6,046 bases of DNA from Vulcanimicrobiota bacterium (GCA_030042755.1 JASHZC010000288.1:1-6046), one strand, 5' to 3'. Positions 1 through 6,046 are shown, numbered from the stretch's first letter. The notes: generated from the letters alone by a model not told the origin. A program made the numbers and translations.

Positions 1-1
1 G

Positions 2-28
2 CGCAGCCACCCGGAGGCGGTTTGGTGA
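2..28 (+). CDS. paaC: 3' end of probable paaC (ring-1,2-epoxidase structural subunit), partial
   Basis: Only eight codons and a stop are visible, reading RSHPEAVW followed by TGA. The identification is inference, from position directly before paaD, where paaC normally lies, and from the short tail ending in tryptophan, which from memory fits PaaC proteins. PaaC is the structural, non-catalytic partner of PaaA in the diiron phenylacetyl-CoA monooxygenase. Its TGA stop overlaps the GTG start of paaD by 4 bp (GTGA), the same arrangement as most later junctions in this operon. The fragment is too short for a homology call. Another gene ending here is possible, and the upstream sequence would decide. 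Confidence 0.5.
   Translation, partial: RSHPEAVW
13..17 (+). promoter_or_regulatory. ribosome binding site of paaD
   Basis: GGAGG lies 7 nt before the GTG at 25. It supports that GTG as the start rather than the TTG immediately before it at 22. The site sits inside the last codons of the preceding gene. Confidence 0.7.
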
Positions 29-498
29 CGATAGCGGAGGTGTCCCAATGGCTGGATGCCGTTATGGATCCCGAGTTGCCGGCCGTGTCGATCACCGATT
101 TAGGTATCGTTCGCGATGTGCGCTGGGATGACGACGTCCTCGTTGTTGCGCTCACCCCGACGTATTCCGGCTGCCCCGCAACCGAGGTCATCGAACGTGA
201 CGTGCGTGAGGCACTGCTCTCGCATGGTATCGAGCACATTCGCGTCGATCGCCGTCTCGCGCCGGCGTGGACCACCGAATGGATTACGCCGCGTGGGCGC
301 GCGAGATTGGAAGAACACGGCATCGCTCCGCCTGCGGTCGATCTGCGCGCCGGACCGGCGATCGTAAACGTGCCGCGCTGCCCGCGCTGCGGCGCATCGG
401 CGACAACCGAACTCAGCCGTTTCGGTTCTACGCCGTGCAAAGCGCTCTATCGCTGCGACGTGTGCCGAGAGCCGTTCGACTACGTGAAACCGCATTAG
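25..498 (+). CDS. paaD: PaaD, accessory/maturation protein of phenylacetyl-CoA 1,2-epoxidase
   Basis: PaaD is a 157-residue protein needed for activity of the PaaABCE oxygenase in other bacteria. It is generally thought to help assemble or insert a metal centre, possibly the iron-sulfur cluster of PaaE; its exact role is not settled. The N-terminal two thirds is a DUF59/MIP18-type domain, with DPELP at residues 15 to 19, a following TDLGIVRDV stretch, and the conserved YSGCP with Cys50. The C-terminus is a zinc-ribbon-like module with C119-x2-C122 and C144-x2-C147, plus Cys138 in the STPCKALYRC motif typical of PaaD. The GTG start is chosen because GGAGG precedes it by 7 nt and it overlaps the preceding stop (GTGA). 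A TTG at 22 would add one residue. The length matches the family. It is separated from paaE by 14 nt. Confidence 0.93.
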   Translation: MTIAEVSQWLDAVMDPELPAVSITDLGIVRDVRWDDDVLVVALTPTYSGCPATEVIERDVREALLSHGIEHIRVDRRLAPAWTTEWITPRGRARLEEHGIAPPAVDLRAGPAIVNVPRCPRCGASATTELSRFGSTPCKALYRCDVCREPFDYVKPH

Positions 499-512
499 GC
501 ACCGCACGAAAT

Positions 513-1598
513 ATGGATTTTCATCGCCTTCCCATTCACCACGTTCGTAAAGATACGCGCGACGCAATCGTCGTCGAATTCGCGGTCCCGGATGCGCTAC
601 GAAAAACGTTCGCGTTCACGCAGGGGCAATATCTGACTCTGCGCCGGGCGATCGATGGGGAAGAGCATCGCCGCTCGTATTCGATTTGCGCTAGCCCACG
701 GTCGGGACGCCTGCGTGTGGCAATCAAACGCGTCGATGACGGAACGTTTTCGAGTTGGGCACACGACGCGCTGCGCGCGGGCGACCAGATCGACGTCGCG
801 CCGCCGGAGGGCCGTTTCTTCGTTCCGCTCGATCCCCGCGAGCGCCGCAATTATCTCGCGATCGCCGCGGGGAGCGGTATCACACCGGTATTGTCGTTGA
901 TCGAGACGACACTCGAAACCGAACCGCTGAGTACGTTCACGCTGATCTACGGTAACCGCTCGGCATCATCCACGATGTTTCGCGAGGAGTTGCAGCATCT
1001 CAAGGATCGTCACCTCGACCGGTTGGCACTGATCTTCGTGACCAGCCGCGAACGGCAGGAGATCGACGCGTTCAACGGGCGCATCGACCGCACGCGCATG
1101 CTCGAGCTTTGCTCCGGTTGGGTCGATCTGGACAGGATCGATTACGCGTTCATTTGCGGGCCCGAAACGATGATGGAGGGCGTCGTCGCGGCGCTCGACG
1201 AGCGCGGCTTTCCGCGCGAACGTACGATCGTCGAGCGCTTTGTCACGGACGGAAGCGCCGCTCGCGAACGGCGGGAGCGCGCAAAGACGCAACCCGAGCG
1301 CCTTTGCCACGTCAGCGTCGTGCTGGACGGCACGGTTCGCACCTTCGATGTGAAAAAAGATACGGAGTCGGTCTTGGAGGCCGGCTTGCGTGCGGGAATC
1401 GACTTGCCGTTTTCGTGCAGAGGAGGCGTTTGTTCGACGTGTCGCGCGCAGCTTACGGCAGGGGAAGTCGACATGGACGTGCATTTCGCGCTGGAGGATT
1501 ACGAAGTGCGTAGCGGAGTCGTGCTCATGTGTCAAAGCCATCCCGTCAGCGACGAGGTCGCCCTCGACGTCGATGCGATCGCGGCCCAGCTCATATGA
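513..1598 (+). CDS. paaE: PaaE, phenylacetyl-CoA 1,2-epoxidase reductase component
   Basis: This 361-residue reductase passes electrons from NAD(P)H through a flavin and a plant-type [2Fe-2S] cluster to the diiron PaaA subunit of the epoxidase. The domains run in the PaaE order. First is a flavin-binding barrel with R54-S-Y56-S57 for FAD. Then comes a nucleotide-binding domain with G120-SGITP and C215-GPETM near its end. Last is a ferredoxin domain with ligands C302-x4-C307-x2-C310-x29-C340. E. coli PaaE is of similar length. The reading frame is open far upstream inside paaD, but the ATG at 513 is chosen because the sequence from MDFHRLPIHHV onward aligns with the family N-terminus. No convincing Shine-Dalgarno precedes it in the 14-nt gap, unusually for this operon. 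The stop overlaps the paaG start (ATGA). A generic phenol-type reductase is the alternative, made unlikely by the neighbours. Confidence 0.95.
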   Translation: MDFHRLPIHHVRKDTRDAIVVEFAVPDALRKTFAFTQGQYLTLRRAIDGEEHRRSYSICASPRSGRLRVAIKRVDDGTFSSWAHDALRAGDQIDVAPPEGRFFVPLDPRERRNYLAIAAGSGITPVLSLIETTLETEPLSTFTLIYGNRSASSTMFREELQHLKDRHLDRLALIFVTSRERQEIDAFNGRIDRTRMLELCSGWVDLDRIDYAFICGPETMMEGVVAALDERGFPRERTIVERFVTDGSAARERRERAKTQPERLCHVSVVLDGTVRTFDVKKDTESVLEAGLRAGIDLPFSCRGGVCSTCRAQLTAGEVDMDVHFALEDYEVRSGVVLMCQSHPVSDEVALDVDAIAAQLI

Positions 1599-2371
1599 GC
1601 GGTTTGCAGATCTCCCGCGAGGGTGGCGTCCTTCGCTTGACACTCGATCGTCCGGACAAACTCAACGCGATCGATTCGTCTCTCGCGCACGCTTTGCGGG
1701 CGGCGTTCGTCGACGCGGCGAGCGACGAGCGCGTGCGCGTCGTGATGCTGACCGGGAACGGCCGCGCATTTTGTGCGGGGCAAGATCTTGCCGACCCCGG
1801 CGTTGCGCCGGGTAGCGATCTCGGCGAAACGATCGAGCGCTCCTACAATCCGCTCATTCGGGCGATGCGCGAACTGTCCAAACCGATCGTCGCGCGCGTG
1901 AACGGCGTCGCTGCCGGGGCGGGAGCGAACCTCGCTTTCGCTGCCGACATCGTGATCGCTGCGCGCTCCGCGTCGTTCATCGAATCATTCGCGCGTATCG
2001 GCCTGCTGCCGGATTCCGGCGGAACGTGGATGTTGCCCCGTCTGTTCGGTCAAGCGCGCGCGGTCGCGCTTGCGATGACCGGCGAACGCGTTACCGCAGA
2101 ACAAGCATATGCATGGGGTGCGATTTGGAAGGTAGTCGACGACGGCGAATTAGTCGCCGTCTGCGACGAACTCGTCAACGGCCTCGCCCAAGCGCCGACG
2201 CGCGCGCTCGGCGCGATCAAAGCCGCGCTCGCAGAGAGCTGGACTCGGGATCTCGACGCAGCCCTCGATCGCGAGCGCGAATTGCAGCGCATGCTCGGCG
2301 CTTCGGCCGACTATCGCGAAGGGCTCGAGGCGTTCGGCGCCAAACGCGCGCCGGTGTTCGAGGGGAGATGA
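1595..2371 (+). CDS. paaG: PaaG, 1,2-epoxyphenylacetyl-CoA isomerase (crotonase family)
   Basis: PaaG converts ring-1,2-epoxyphenylacetyl-CoA to oxepin-CoA and can also shift the double bond of the didehydroadipyl intermediates. The 258 residues are a single crotonase domain. CAGQDL at residues 60 to 65 and NGVAAGAGA from residue 103 form the CoA-binding and oxyanion regions. The LLPDSGGTW motif carries the catalytic acid, here D140, matching the functional Asp of E. coli PaaG. The tail SADYREGLEAFGAKRAPVF is the usual PaaG ending. The aspartate, and the absence of the paired hydratase glutamates, favour PaaG over PaaF. The ATG start overlaps the paaE stop by 4 bp with no clear Shine-Dalgarno, so translation is probably coupled to paaE. 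The stop overlaps paaI in the same way. A second crotonase, PaaF, would normally lie next to it and is missing here. Confidence 0.92.
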   Translation: MSGLQISREGGVLRLTLDRPDKLNAIDSSLAHALRAAFVDAASDERVRVVMLTGNGRAFCAGQDLADPGVAPGSDLGETIERSYNPLIRAMRELSKPIVARVNGVAAGAGANLAFAADIVIAARSASFIESFARIGLLPDSGGTWMLPRLFGQARAVALAMTGERVTAEQAYAWGAIWKVVDDGELVAVCDELVNGLAQAPTRALGAIKAALAESWTRDLDAALDRERELQRMLGASADYREGLEAFGAKRAPVFEGR

Positions 2372-2814
2372 GCGTCGAGGATCCAGTCGCGCTGGCGCTG
2401 CGTTGCGCGCGAGCGATGTACGACCGCGACGAAGCGTCGAAGATTGCGGGGATGACGATCGATGCGGTTGGTCCCGGCTATGCGAAGATTTCGATGACGC
2501 TGCTGCCGCAGATGATGAACGGACACCGCACCGCGCACGGCGGAGCGATTTTTGCCCTGGCTGACAGTGCTTTCGCGTTCGCATGCAATTCACGCAACGT
2601 TCCCTCCGTGGCTCAGCATTGCTCGATCACGTACGTCACACCGGGGCGCGAAGGCGAACGTCTGACGGCGGAATGCCGCGAAACGAGCCTTAGCGGCAGA
2701 TTCGGAATCTACGACGCAACGGTAACCGGCGGCGACGGCCGCGTCGTGGCTATTTTCAGGGGGCACTCCGCCGCTGTGCGCGGAAACGTCATCGACGGAA
2801 AGGAGGCCACGTGA
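2368..2814 (+). CDS. paaI: PaaI, hydroxyphenylacetyl-CoA/acyl-CoA thioesterase (hotdog fold)
   Basis: PaaI is a small tetrameric thioesterase that hydrolyses ring-hydroxylated phenylacetyl-CoAs and other dead-end CoA esters, returning free CoA to the pathway. The 148-residue product is one hotdog domain. It has NGHRTAHGGAIFALADSAFAFACNS from about residue 51 to 75, with G58-G59 and the catalytic-type D66. This matches E. coli PaaI closely, and both are about 140 to 150 residues long. The pattern GRFGIYD follows near residue 112. The ATG start shares ATGA with the paaG stop, with GAGG at 2360 to 2363 spaced 4 nt before it. The stop shares GTGA with the paaJ start. The open frame extends far upstream inside paaG but without family similarity. 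A generic DUF4442-type thioesterase is unlikely given the context. Confidence 0.93.
   Translation: MSVEDPVALALRCARAMYDRDEASKIAGMTIDAVGPGYAKISMTLLPQMMNGHRTAHGGAIFALADSAFAFACNSRNVPSVAQHCSITYVTPGREGERLTAECRETSLSGRFGIYDATVTGGDGRVVAIFRGHSAAVRGNVIDGKEAT
2801..2806 (+). promoter_or_regulatory. ribosome binding site of paaJ
   Basis: AGGAGG, the strongest Shine-Dalgarno in the window, lies 4 nt before the GTG at 2811. It is within the last codons of paaI and fixes the GTG as the thiolase start. Confidence 0.75.
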
Positions 2815-4013
2815 ACGCGGCGTTTATCTGCGACGGCGTGCGGACCCCTATCGGCCGATACGGCGGAAGCCTTTCCGCGGTTCGAACCGACGACTTAGCT
2901 GCGCTCCCGATTGCCGCGTTGCTCGAGCGCAATCCATCCCTCGATCCCGAGAAGATCGACGACGTGTTTCTCGGCTGCGCGAACCAGGCGGGTGAAGACA
3001 ATCGCAACGTTGCGCGGATGGCGCTGCTTCTCGCGGGCTTACCCGAGAGCGTTCCGGGGGCGACGATCAACCGGCTCTGTGGATCGGGCCTCGATGCGGT
3101 CGCCACAGCAGCGCGAGCGATAGCAGCCGGGGACATCGAGGTGGCGATTGCGGGCGGCGTGGAGAGTATGACGCGCGCGCCCTTCGTGATGCCCAAATCG
3201 GGAACGGCGTTTTCGCGTGAAAACGCCGTCTTCGATACGACGATTGGCTGGCGTTTCGTGAACGCGCTTATGAAGGCGCGCTACGGTATCGACAGTATGC
3301 CGGAAACAGGCGAGAACGTCGCCTCGGAGTTCGGCGTGAGCCGTGCCGACCAAGATGCGTTCGCACTTCGCTCGCAGCAGCGCGCGGTCGCGGCGATCGA
3401 ATCCGGTAGGCTCGCGCGCGAAATTATCGCGGTTACCGTTCGTAGCGGAAAGTCGACGGGCAGCGTCGATCGCGACGAGCATCCGCGCGCCGACACGACC
3501 ATCGAAAAACTCTCCGCGCTTCCCACGCCATTTCGCGCGGGCGGCACGGTGACCGCCGGTAACTCGTCGGGCATCAACGACGGAGCGGCCGCGCTCATCA
3601 TTGCATCGGAATCTGCGGTAGGTCGGTACGGCCTGAAACCGCGCGCTCGGGTGACCGCCGCCGCGACCGCCGGCGTTTCGCCGCGGATCATGGGCATTGG
3701 GCCCATTTACGCGACGCGTAAACTGTTGGAACGCACCGGGCTTACATTGGGAGATTTCGACGTGATCGAATTGAATGAAGCCTTTGCGTCGCAAGCGCTC
3801 GCGACGATGCGCGAACTCGGCCTTCCCGACGACGCCGCGCATGTCAATCCCAATGGCGGAGCGATTGCGCTCGGCCATCCGCTCGGGATGAGCGGTGCGC
3901 GCCTCGCGCTCACTGCATCGATCGAACTGGTCGAGCGCGGAGCCGATCGCGCCCTCTGCACGATGTGCATCGGTGTCGGCCAAGGCATTGCGCTTGCGAT
4001 GGAGCGAGCGTGA
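2811..4013 (+). CDS. paaJ: PaaJ, 3-oxoadipyl-CoA/3-oxo-5,6-dehydrosuberyl-CoA thiolase
   Basis: PaaJ performs two steps. It cleaves 3-oxo-5,6-dehydrosuberyl-CoA to 2,3-dehydroadipyl-CoA plus acetyl-CoA, and it cleaves 3-oxoadipyl-CoA to succinyl-CoA plus acetyl-CoA. At 400 residues it has the length of E. coli PaaJ and PcaF. The N-terminal thiolase domain carries the nucleophile C90 in NRLCGSG. The C-terminal domain carries N322-EAFA, H356 in [16 protein letters not shown] and C386 in TMCIGVGQG. That last motif, with V in place of the common G, is typical of 3-oxoadipyl-CoA thiolases and separates it from general acetyl-CoA acetyltransferases. [14 protein letters not shown], around residue 142, is another signature of this subgroup. 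The GTG start has a strong AGGAGG and overlaps paaI; the stop overlaps paaK (GTGA). PcaF of the beta-ketoadipate pathway is the nearest alternative; the context argues for PaaJ. A perfect intragenic hairpin lies at 3204 to 3229. Confidence 0.93.
   Translation: MNAAFICDGVRTPIGRYGGSLSAVRTDDLAALPIAALLERNPSLDPEKIDDVFLGCANQAGEDNRNVARMALLLAGLPESVPGATINRLCGSGLDAVATAARAIAAGDIEVAIAGGVESMTRAPFVMPKSGTAFSRENAVFDTTIGWRFVNALMKARYGIDSMPETGENVASEFGVSRADQDAFALRSQQRAVAAIESGRLAREIIAVTVRSGKSTGSVDRDEHPRADTTIEKLSALPTPFRAGGTVTAGNSSGINDGAAALIIASESAVGRYGLKPRARVTAAATAGVSPRIMGIGPIYATRKLLERTGLTLGDFDVIELNEAFASQALATMRELGLPDDAAHVNPNGGAIALGHPLGMSGARLALTASIELVERGADRALCTMCIGVGQGIALAMERA
3204..3229 (+). repeat. perfect 11-bp inverted repeat (hairpin) within paaJ
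   Basis: The arms are 3204 to 3214 and 3219 to 3229, fully complementary, with a 4-nt GCGT loop. It encodes the TAFSRENAV segment of the thiolase. No T-run follows on either strand, so it is not an intrinsic terminator. It may be an mRNA structure or a chance product of codon choice. Confidence 0.6.
4001..4004 (+). promoter_or_regulatory. ribosome binding site of paaK
   Basis: GGAG lies 5 nt before the GTG at 4010, inside the last codons of paaJ. It supports that start against the upstream in-frame ATG at 3965, which lies inside conserved thiolase sequence. Confidence 0.6.
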
Positions 4014-5296
4014 GCACCGCGCAGCTGGAACCGGTCGAGAGCGCGAGCCGTGACGAGCTCGCTGCGCTGCAGCTCGAACGCCTCCGTACGGTTTTGACAC
4101 GCGCGTACGAAAACATACCGTTCTATCGCGATCGATTCGATCGCGCCGGCGTCCATCCGGGCGACGTGCGCGAGCTTGCCGACCTCGCACGCTTTCCATT
4201 TCTCGAAAAGCAGCATTTCCGCGAGCAATATCCGTTTGGGCTTTTCGCAGTTCCGCGCGAGCAGGTCGTTCGGCTTCACGCATCGAGCGGTACGACCGGG
4301 AAGCCGACCGTGGTCGGATACACGCAAAACGATATCGACACGTGGGCGCTCTTGATGGCTCGTTCGATCCGCGCGGCGGGCGGGCGGCCTGGCGACATCG
4401 TGCACGTCTCGTACGGGTACGGTCTCTTCACCGGCGGACTCGGCGCGCACTATGGCGCAGAGCGTTTGGGATGCACCGTGATCCCGATGTCAGGCGGACA
4501 AACCGAGAAGCAGGTGCAGCTCATCACGGATTTGCGCCCACGTATCATCATGGTAACGCCGAGCTACATGCTTGCGATTGCCGAGGAGATGGTGCGGCAG
4601 AACATCGATCCACGGTCATCGAGCCTGGAAATCGGGATCCACGGCGCCGAGCCATGGACCGACGAAATGCGCGCCAAAATCGAAGCGATACTCGACATGG
4701 ACGCTGTCGACATCTACGGGCTCTCGGAAATCATCGGACCCGGCGTCGCCGTCGAATGCCTTGAAACCAAGGATGGGCTCACGCTGTGGGAAGATCACTT
4801 CTATCCCGAGATCGTCGATCCGGAAACGGGCCAGGTATTGCCGGAGGGCGAGTTCGGCGAACTCGTGCTTACGACGTTGACGAAGGAAGCGTTGCCCGCG
4901 ATTCGCTATCGGACGCGCGATCTCACGCGACTGCTGCCGGGTACGGCGCGCCCGATGCGCCGTCTCCAGCGTATCACCGGACGTTCGGATGACATGCTGA
5001 TCGTGCGCGGCGTCAACGTGTTTCCGTCGCAGATCGAGGAATTGATCGTGCGGGACGTGCGTCTGGCGCCACACTATCAAATTCATCTGACGCGCGACGG
5101 TACGCTGGATGAAGTTACGCTCCACGTGGAAACGCACGCCGGCGTTCCGGAGTCCGATCGTCCCGACTGCGCCAAATCCTTGGCGGGGACGATTAAAAGC
5201 TATGCCGGGGTAACGATGCGCATCGAGGTCGTTGCTCCCGGAACGATACCGCGTTCGCAGGGCAAAGCCGTCCGCGTCGTCGATCTCAGGCGTTAA
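4010..5296 (+). CDS. paaK: PaaK, phenylacetate-CoA ligase (AMP-forming)
   Basis: PaaK activates phenylacetate with ATP and CoA through an adenylate, the entry step of the pathway in the cytoplasm. The 428 residues follow the family order, and the length is close to E. coli PaaK (437). The YPFGLFAVP signature is at 74 to 82 and the phosphate-binding loop S92-SGTTGKPT follows. Y135-GYGLF is the aryl pocket region, with HGAEPW at 211 to 216 and Y236-GLSE240. D304 in RYRTRD binds the ribose. The hinge segment is [21 protein letters not shown]. The catalytic lysine K419 is in RSQGKAVRV at the C-terminus. The usual TTK before the YPFG block is LEK here (residues 65 to 67). The GTG start overlaps the paaJ stop by 4 bp with GGAG before it. 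It is the last gene of the operon and overlaps the opposing gene by 11 bp. Confidence 0.95.
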   Translation: MSTAQLEPVESASRDELAALQLERLRTVLTRAYENIPFYRDRFDRAGVHPGDVRELADLARFPFLEKQHFREQYPFGLFAVPREQVVRLHASSGTTGKPTVVGYTQNDIDTWALLMARSIRAAGGRPGDIVHVSYGYGLFTGGLGAHYGAERLGCTVIPMSGGQTEKQVQLITDLRPRIIMVTPSYMLAIAEEMVRQNIDPRSSSLEIGIHGAEPWTDEMRAKIEAILDMDAVDIYGLSEIIGPGVAVECLETKDGLTLWEDHFYPEIVDPETGQVLPEGEFGELVLTTLTKEALPAIRYRTRDLTRLLPGTARPMRRLQRITGRSDDMLIVRGVNVFPSQIEELIVRDVRLAPHYQIHLTRDGTLDEVTLHVETHAGVPESDRPDCAKSLAGTIKSYAGVTMRIEVVAPGTIPRSQGKAVRVVDLRR

Positions 5297-5852
5297 CCTC
5301 GTCAACGTCGTGCCACGGATCGACGATCCGTTTGCGTTTTTCACCTTTGGGAAACGACCCGGATGGGTATTGCGCGAGCCAGCGCTCCGCGCGCAGTGCG
5401 ATGTACTCAAAGTCATGATACTGCACCTCGCCGCGCGAGCGCCGCATCAGCGCGACAACCGGCTCGAGACTCACCCAGCAGAAAGCAATGAGGCGCGCAA
5501 AGAGGTCCATGAACATCGCTTCGCTCACGACGTGATGCTTGACGAGCGTTCCCATCGTGTTGCACCAGTTACAGACGATCAACTCGGGGTGCTCTTGGAG
5601 ATCGATGAAGCCGCGTCGAGCTAGGCTTTCGCGATAGGCCGGATCGTTGAGTTGGAGCGGAAGCTCGAGCTGTACGTAACGCAGCGCCGCCTGCATCTCG
5701 GGAGAGCGGAAGTTTTCCTCGATCGCGACGATGCCCTCGAGTTCGTTGCTCGCGCGCACGTGCCGCAAATTGACGATGGCGGTTATGGCGCCGATCCCTA
5801 TGACCAGCGTGCTAATAACCGAAGCGATCGTGCCGATTAGTTCGTCGCTCAT
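5286..5852 (-). CDS. DUF4760-like protein with one N-terminal membrane segment
   Basis: This 188-residue protein has unknown function. Residues about 5 to 27 form a hydrophobic helix rich in I, V, A and G, the only membrane segment. The rest is a soluble, probably helical domain. It has an EGIVAIEENFRSPEMQAALRYV stretch, a CNWCNTMGTLVKHHVV core with two cysteines, then LFARLIAFCWVSLEPVV. The tail is basic (KGEKRKR). From memory this layout, a short transmembrane anchor followed by a helical domain with an N-W-N-x-hG-hhh pattern, resembles the DUF4760 family; that assignment needs a profile search. The ATG shares ATGA with the stop of the regulator gene upstream of it and has no visible Shine-Dalgarno, so translation is probably coupled. 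The stop lies inside the paaK 3' end, an 11-bp convergent overlap. No functional tie to phenylacetate is visible. Confidence 0.75.
   Translation of the reverse strand: MSDELIGTIASVISTLVIGIGAITAIVNLRHVRASNELEGIVAIEENFRSPEMQAALRYVQLELPLQLNDPAYRESLARRGFIDLQEHPELIVCNWCNTMGTLVKHHVVSEAMFMDLFARLIAFCWVSLEPVVALMRRSRGEVQYHDFEYIALRAERWLAQYPSGSFPKGEKRKRIVDPWHDVDEVNA
5315..5341 (+). terminator. candidate intrinsic terminator of the paa operon
   Basis: A perfect 7-bp stem (5315 to 5321 paired with 5325 to 5331) with a GAC loop begins 18 nt after the paaK stop. It is followed by TTTGCGTTTTT on the plus strand, ending at 5341. The stem is short and the T-run is interrupted by GCG, so strength is uncertain. 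It lies entirely inside the 3' coding part of the opposing gene, where it encodes part of KRIVDPWHD. Confidence 0.5.
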
Positions 5853-6046
5853 GGTATGTCGACGTCAAACGTTCGCTCGAATGCTCGACGACCCTCCGGG
5901 GTAATGCGCAGCGCCCTATCCGATGCACGGCGCTGGACCCATTTGCGTTTGAGGAATGCGTCGAGAACGCTTGCGCCCAAACTGCCTGCCAGATGCGGTC
6001 GCCGCTCGGTCCAATCCATGCAGGCGCGAGCGAAGCTGCGGCGACG
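5849..6046 (-). CDS. C-terminal part of an ArsR-type winged-helix transcriptional regulator, partial
   Basis: Sixty-five C-terminal residues are visible before the TGA stop; the N-terminal DNA-binding part lies beyond the window edge. The segment ACMDWTERRPHLAGSLGASVLDAFLKRKWVQRR, then RALRITPEGRRAFERTF, is the recognisable ending of a class of ArsR-like regulators about 200 to 230 residues long. The CxDWTERRPHLAG motif is usual there, and the 'wing' plus RxTPxGR turn closes the fold. The effector is not predictable from this end. Its stop overlaps the ATG of the DUF4760-like gene by 4 bp, implying co-transcription. It could regulate itself and its partner, or the neighbouring paa genes; neither can be told from the window. 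Known paa regulators are PaaX (GntR-like) and PaaR (TetR type), so this would be a different family. Confidence 0.8.
   Translation of the reverse strand, partial: RRRSFARACMDWTERRPHLAGSLGASVLDAFLKRKWVQRRASDRALRITPEGRRAFERTFDVDIP

Noticed and set aside
267..512. N-terminal extension of paaE to an upstream start inside paaD
   Set aside because: The extra residues are a shadow translation of paaD. Similarity to PaaE begins just after the ATG at 513.
966..1643. Minus-strand open frame opposite paaE
   Set aside because: Composition is typical of a shadow frame, there is no family similarity, and paaE on the plus strand has full functional motifs.
1595..2371. Calling the crotonase gene paaF (dehydroadipyl-CoA hydratase)
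   Set aside because: The single aspartate in LLPDSGGTW, the YNPL motif and the SADYREG tail match PaaG, not the hydratase.
3689..3705. Short inverted repeat ATGGGC / GCCCAT in paaJ
   Set aside because: It encodes the conserved thiolase IMGIGPI segment, so the pairing is explained by protein constraint, and no T-run follows.
3039..4283. Long minus-strand open frame of about 414 codons opposite paaJ and paaK
   Set aside because: It is arginine-rich with no recognisable motif and lies opposite two clearly conserved genes. Such frames are common in GC-rich DNA.
5297..6046. Mobile element or defence island at the end of the operon
   Set aside because: No transposase, integrase, terminal repeats or target duplication are seen. 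The regulator and small membrane protein do not by themselves mark a defence system.

Overview
The window is a slice of a phenylacetate (paa) catabolic operon from a GC-rich, aerobic, heterotrophic bacterium. A converging two-gene unit follows it, made of a winged-helix regulator and a small membrane-anchored protein. Nothing fixes the taxon. The CoA-dependent ring-epoxidation route occurs in Proteobacteria, Actinobacteria and several uncultured phyla, and the GC-rich, CGATCG-rich text does not discriminate between them.

Region 1, positions 2 to 5296, plus strand: the last codons of a probable paaC, then complete paaD, paaE, paaG, paaI, paaJ and paaK. Five of the six junctions are 4-bp RTGA overlaps in which the start codon shares bases with the previous stop. 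Only paaD/paaE has a gap, of 14 nt. There is no room for internal promoters between genes, so this looks like one polycistronic message with coupled translation. A hairpin followed by a T-rich run, 18 nt after the paaK stop, is the likely operon terminator.

How the genes work together: PaaK makes phenylacetyl-CoA. The PaaABC(E) monooxygenase makes the ring-1,2-epoxide, with PaaE as its flavin/iron-sulfur reductase and PaaD as an accessory protein that probably acts in metal-centre assembly. PaaG isomerises the epoxide to oxepin-CoA. PaaJ carries out both thiolytic steps that release acetyl-CoA and succinyl-CoA. PaaI is a thioesterase that frees CoA from trapped intermediates. The ring-opening enzyme (PaaZ), the hydratase PaaF and the dehydrogenase PaaH are absent from this stretch and would have to be encoded elsewhere. 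A paaF would normally lie between paaE and paaG, and a paaH between paaG and paaI; neither is there.

Region 2, positions 5286 to 6046, minus strand: the C-terminal 65 residues of an ArsR-type winged-helix regulator overlap by 4 bp (ATGA) the start of a 188-residue protein. That protein has one N-terminal membrane segment and resembles DUF4760 proteins. It converges on paaK with an 11-bp tail-to-tail overlap. Its link to phenylacetate metabolism, if any, is unknown.

There is no gene-free stretch of 300 bases. I found no RNA gene, CRISPR array, insertion sequence or attachment site. The paa portion is a known pathway. The less ordinary items are the regulator/DUF4760 pair, a perfect 11-bp intragenic hairpin in paaJ, and the terminator embedded in an opposing gene.
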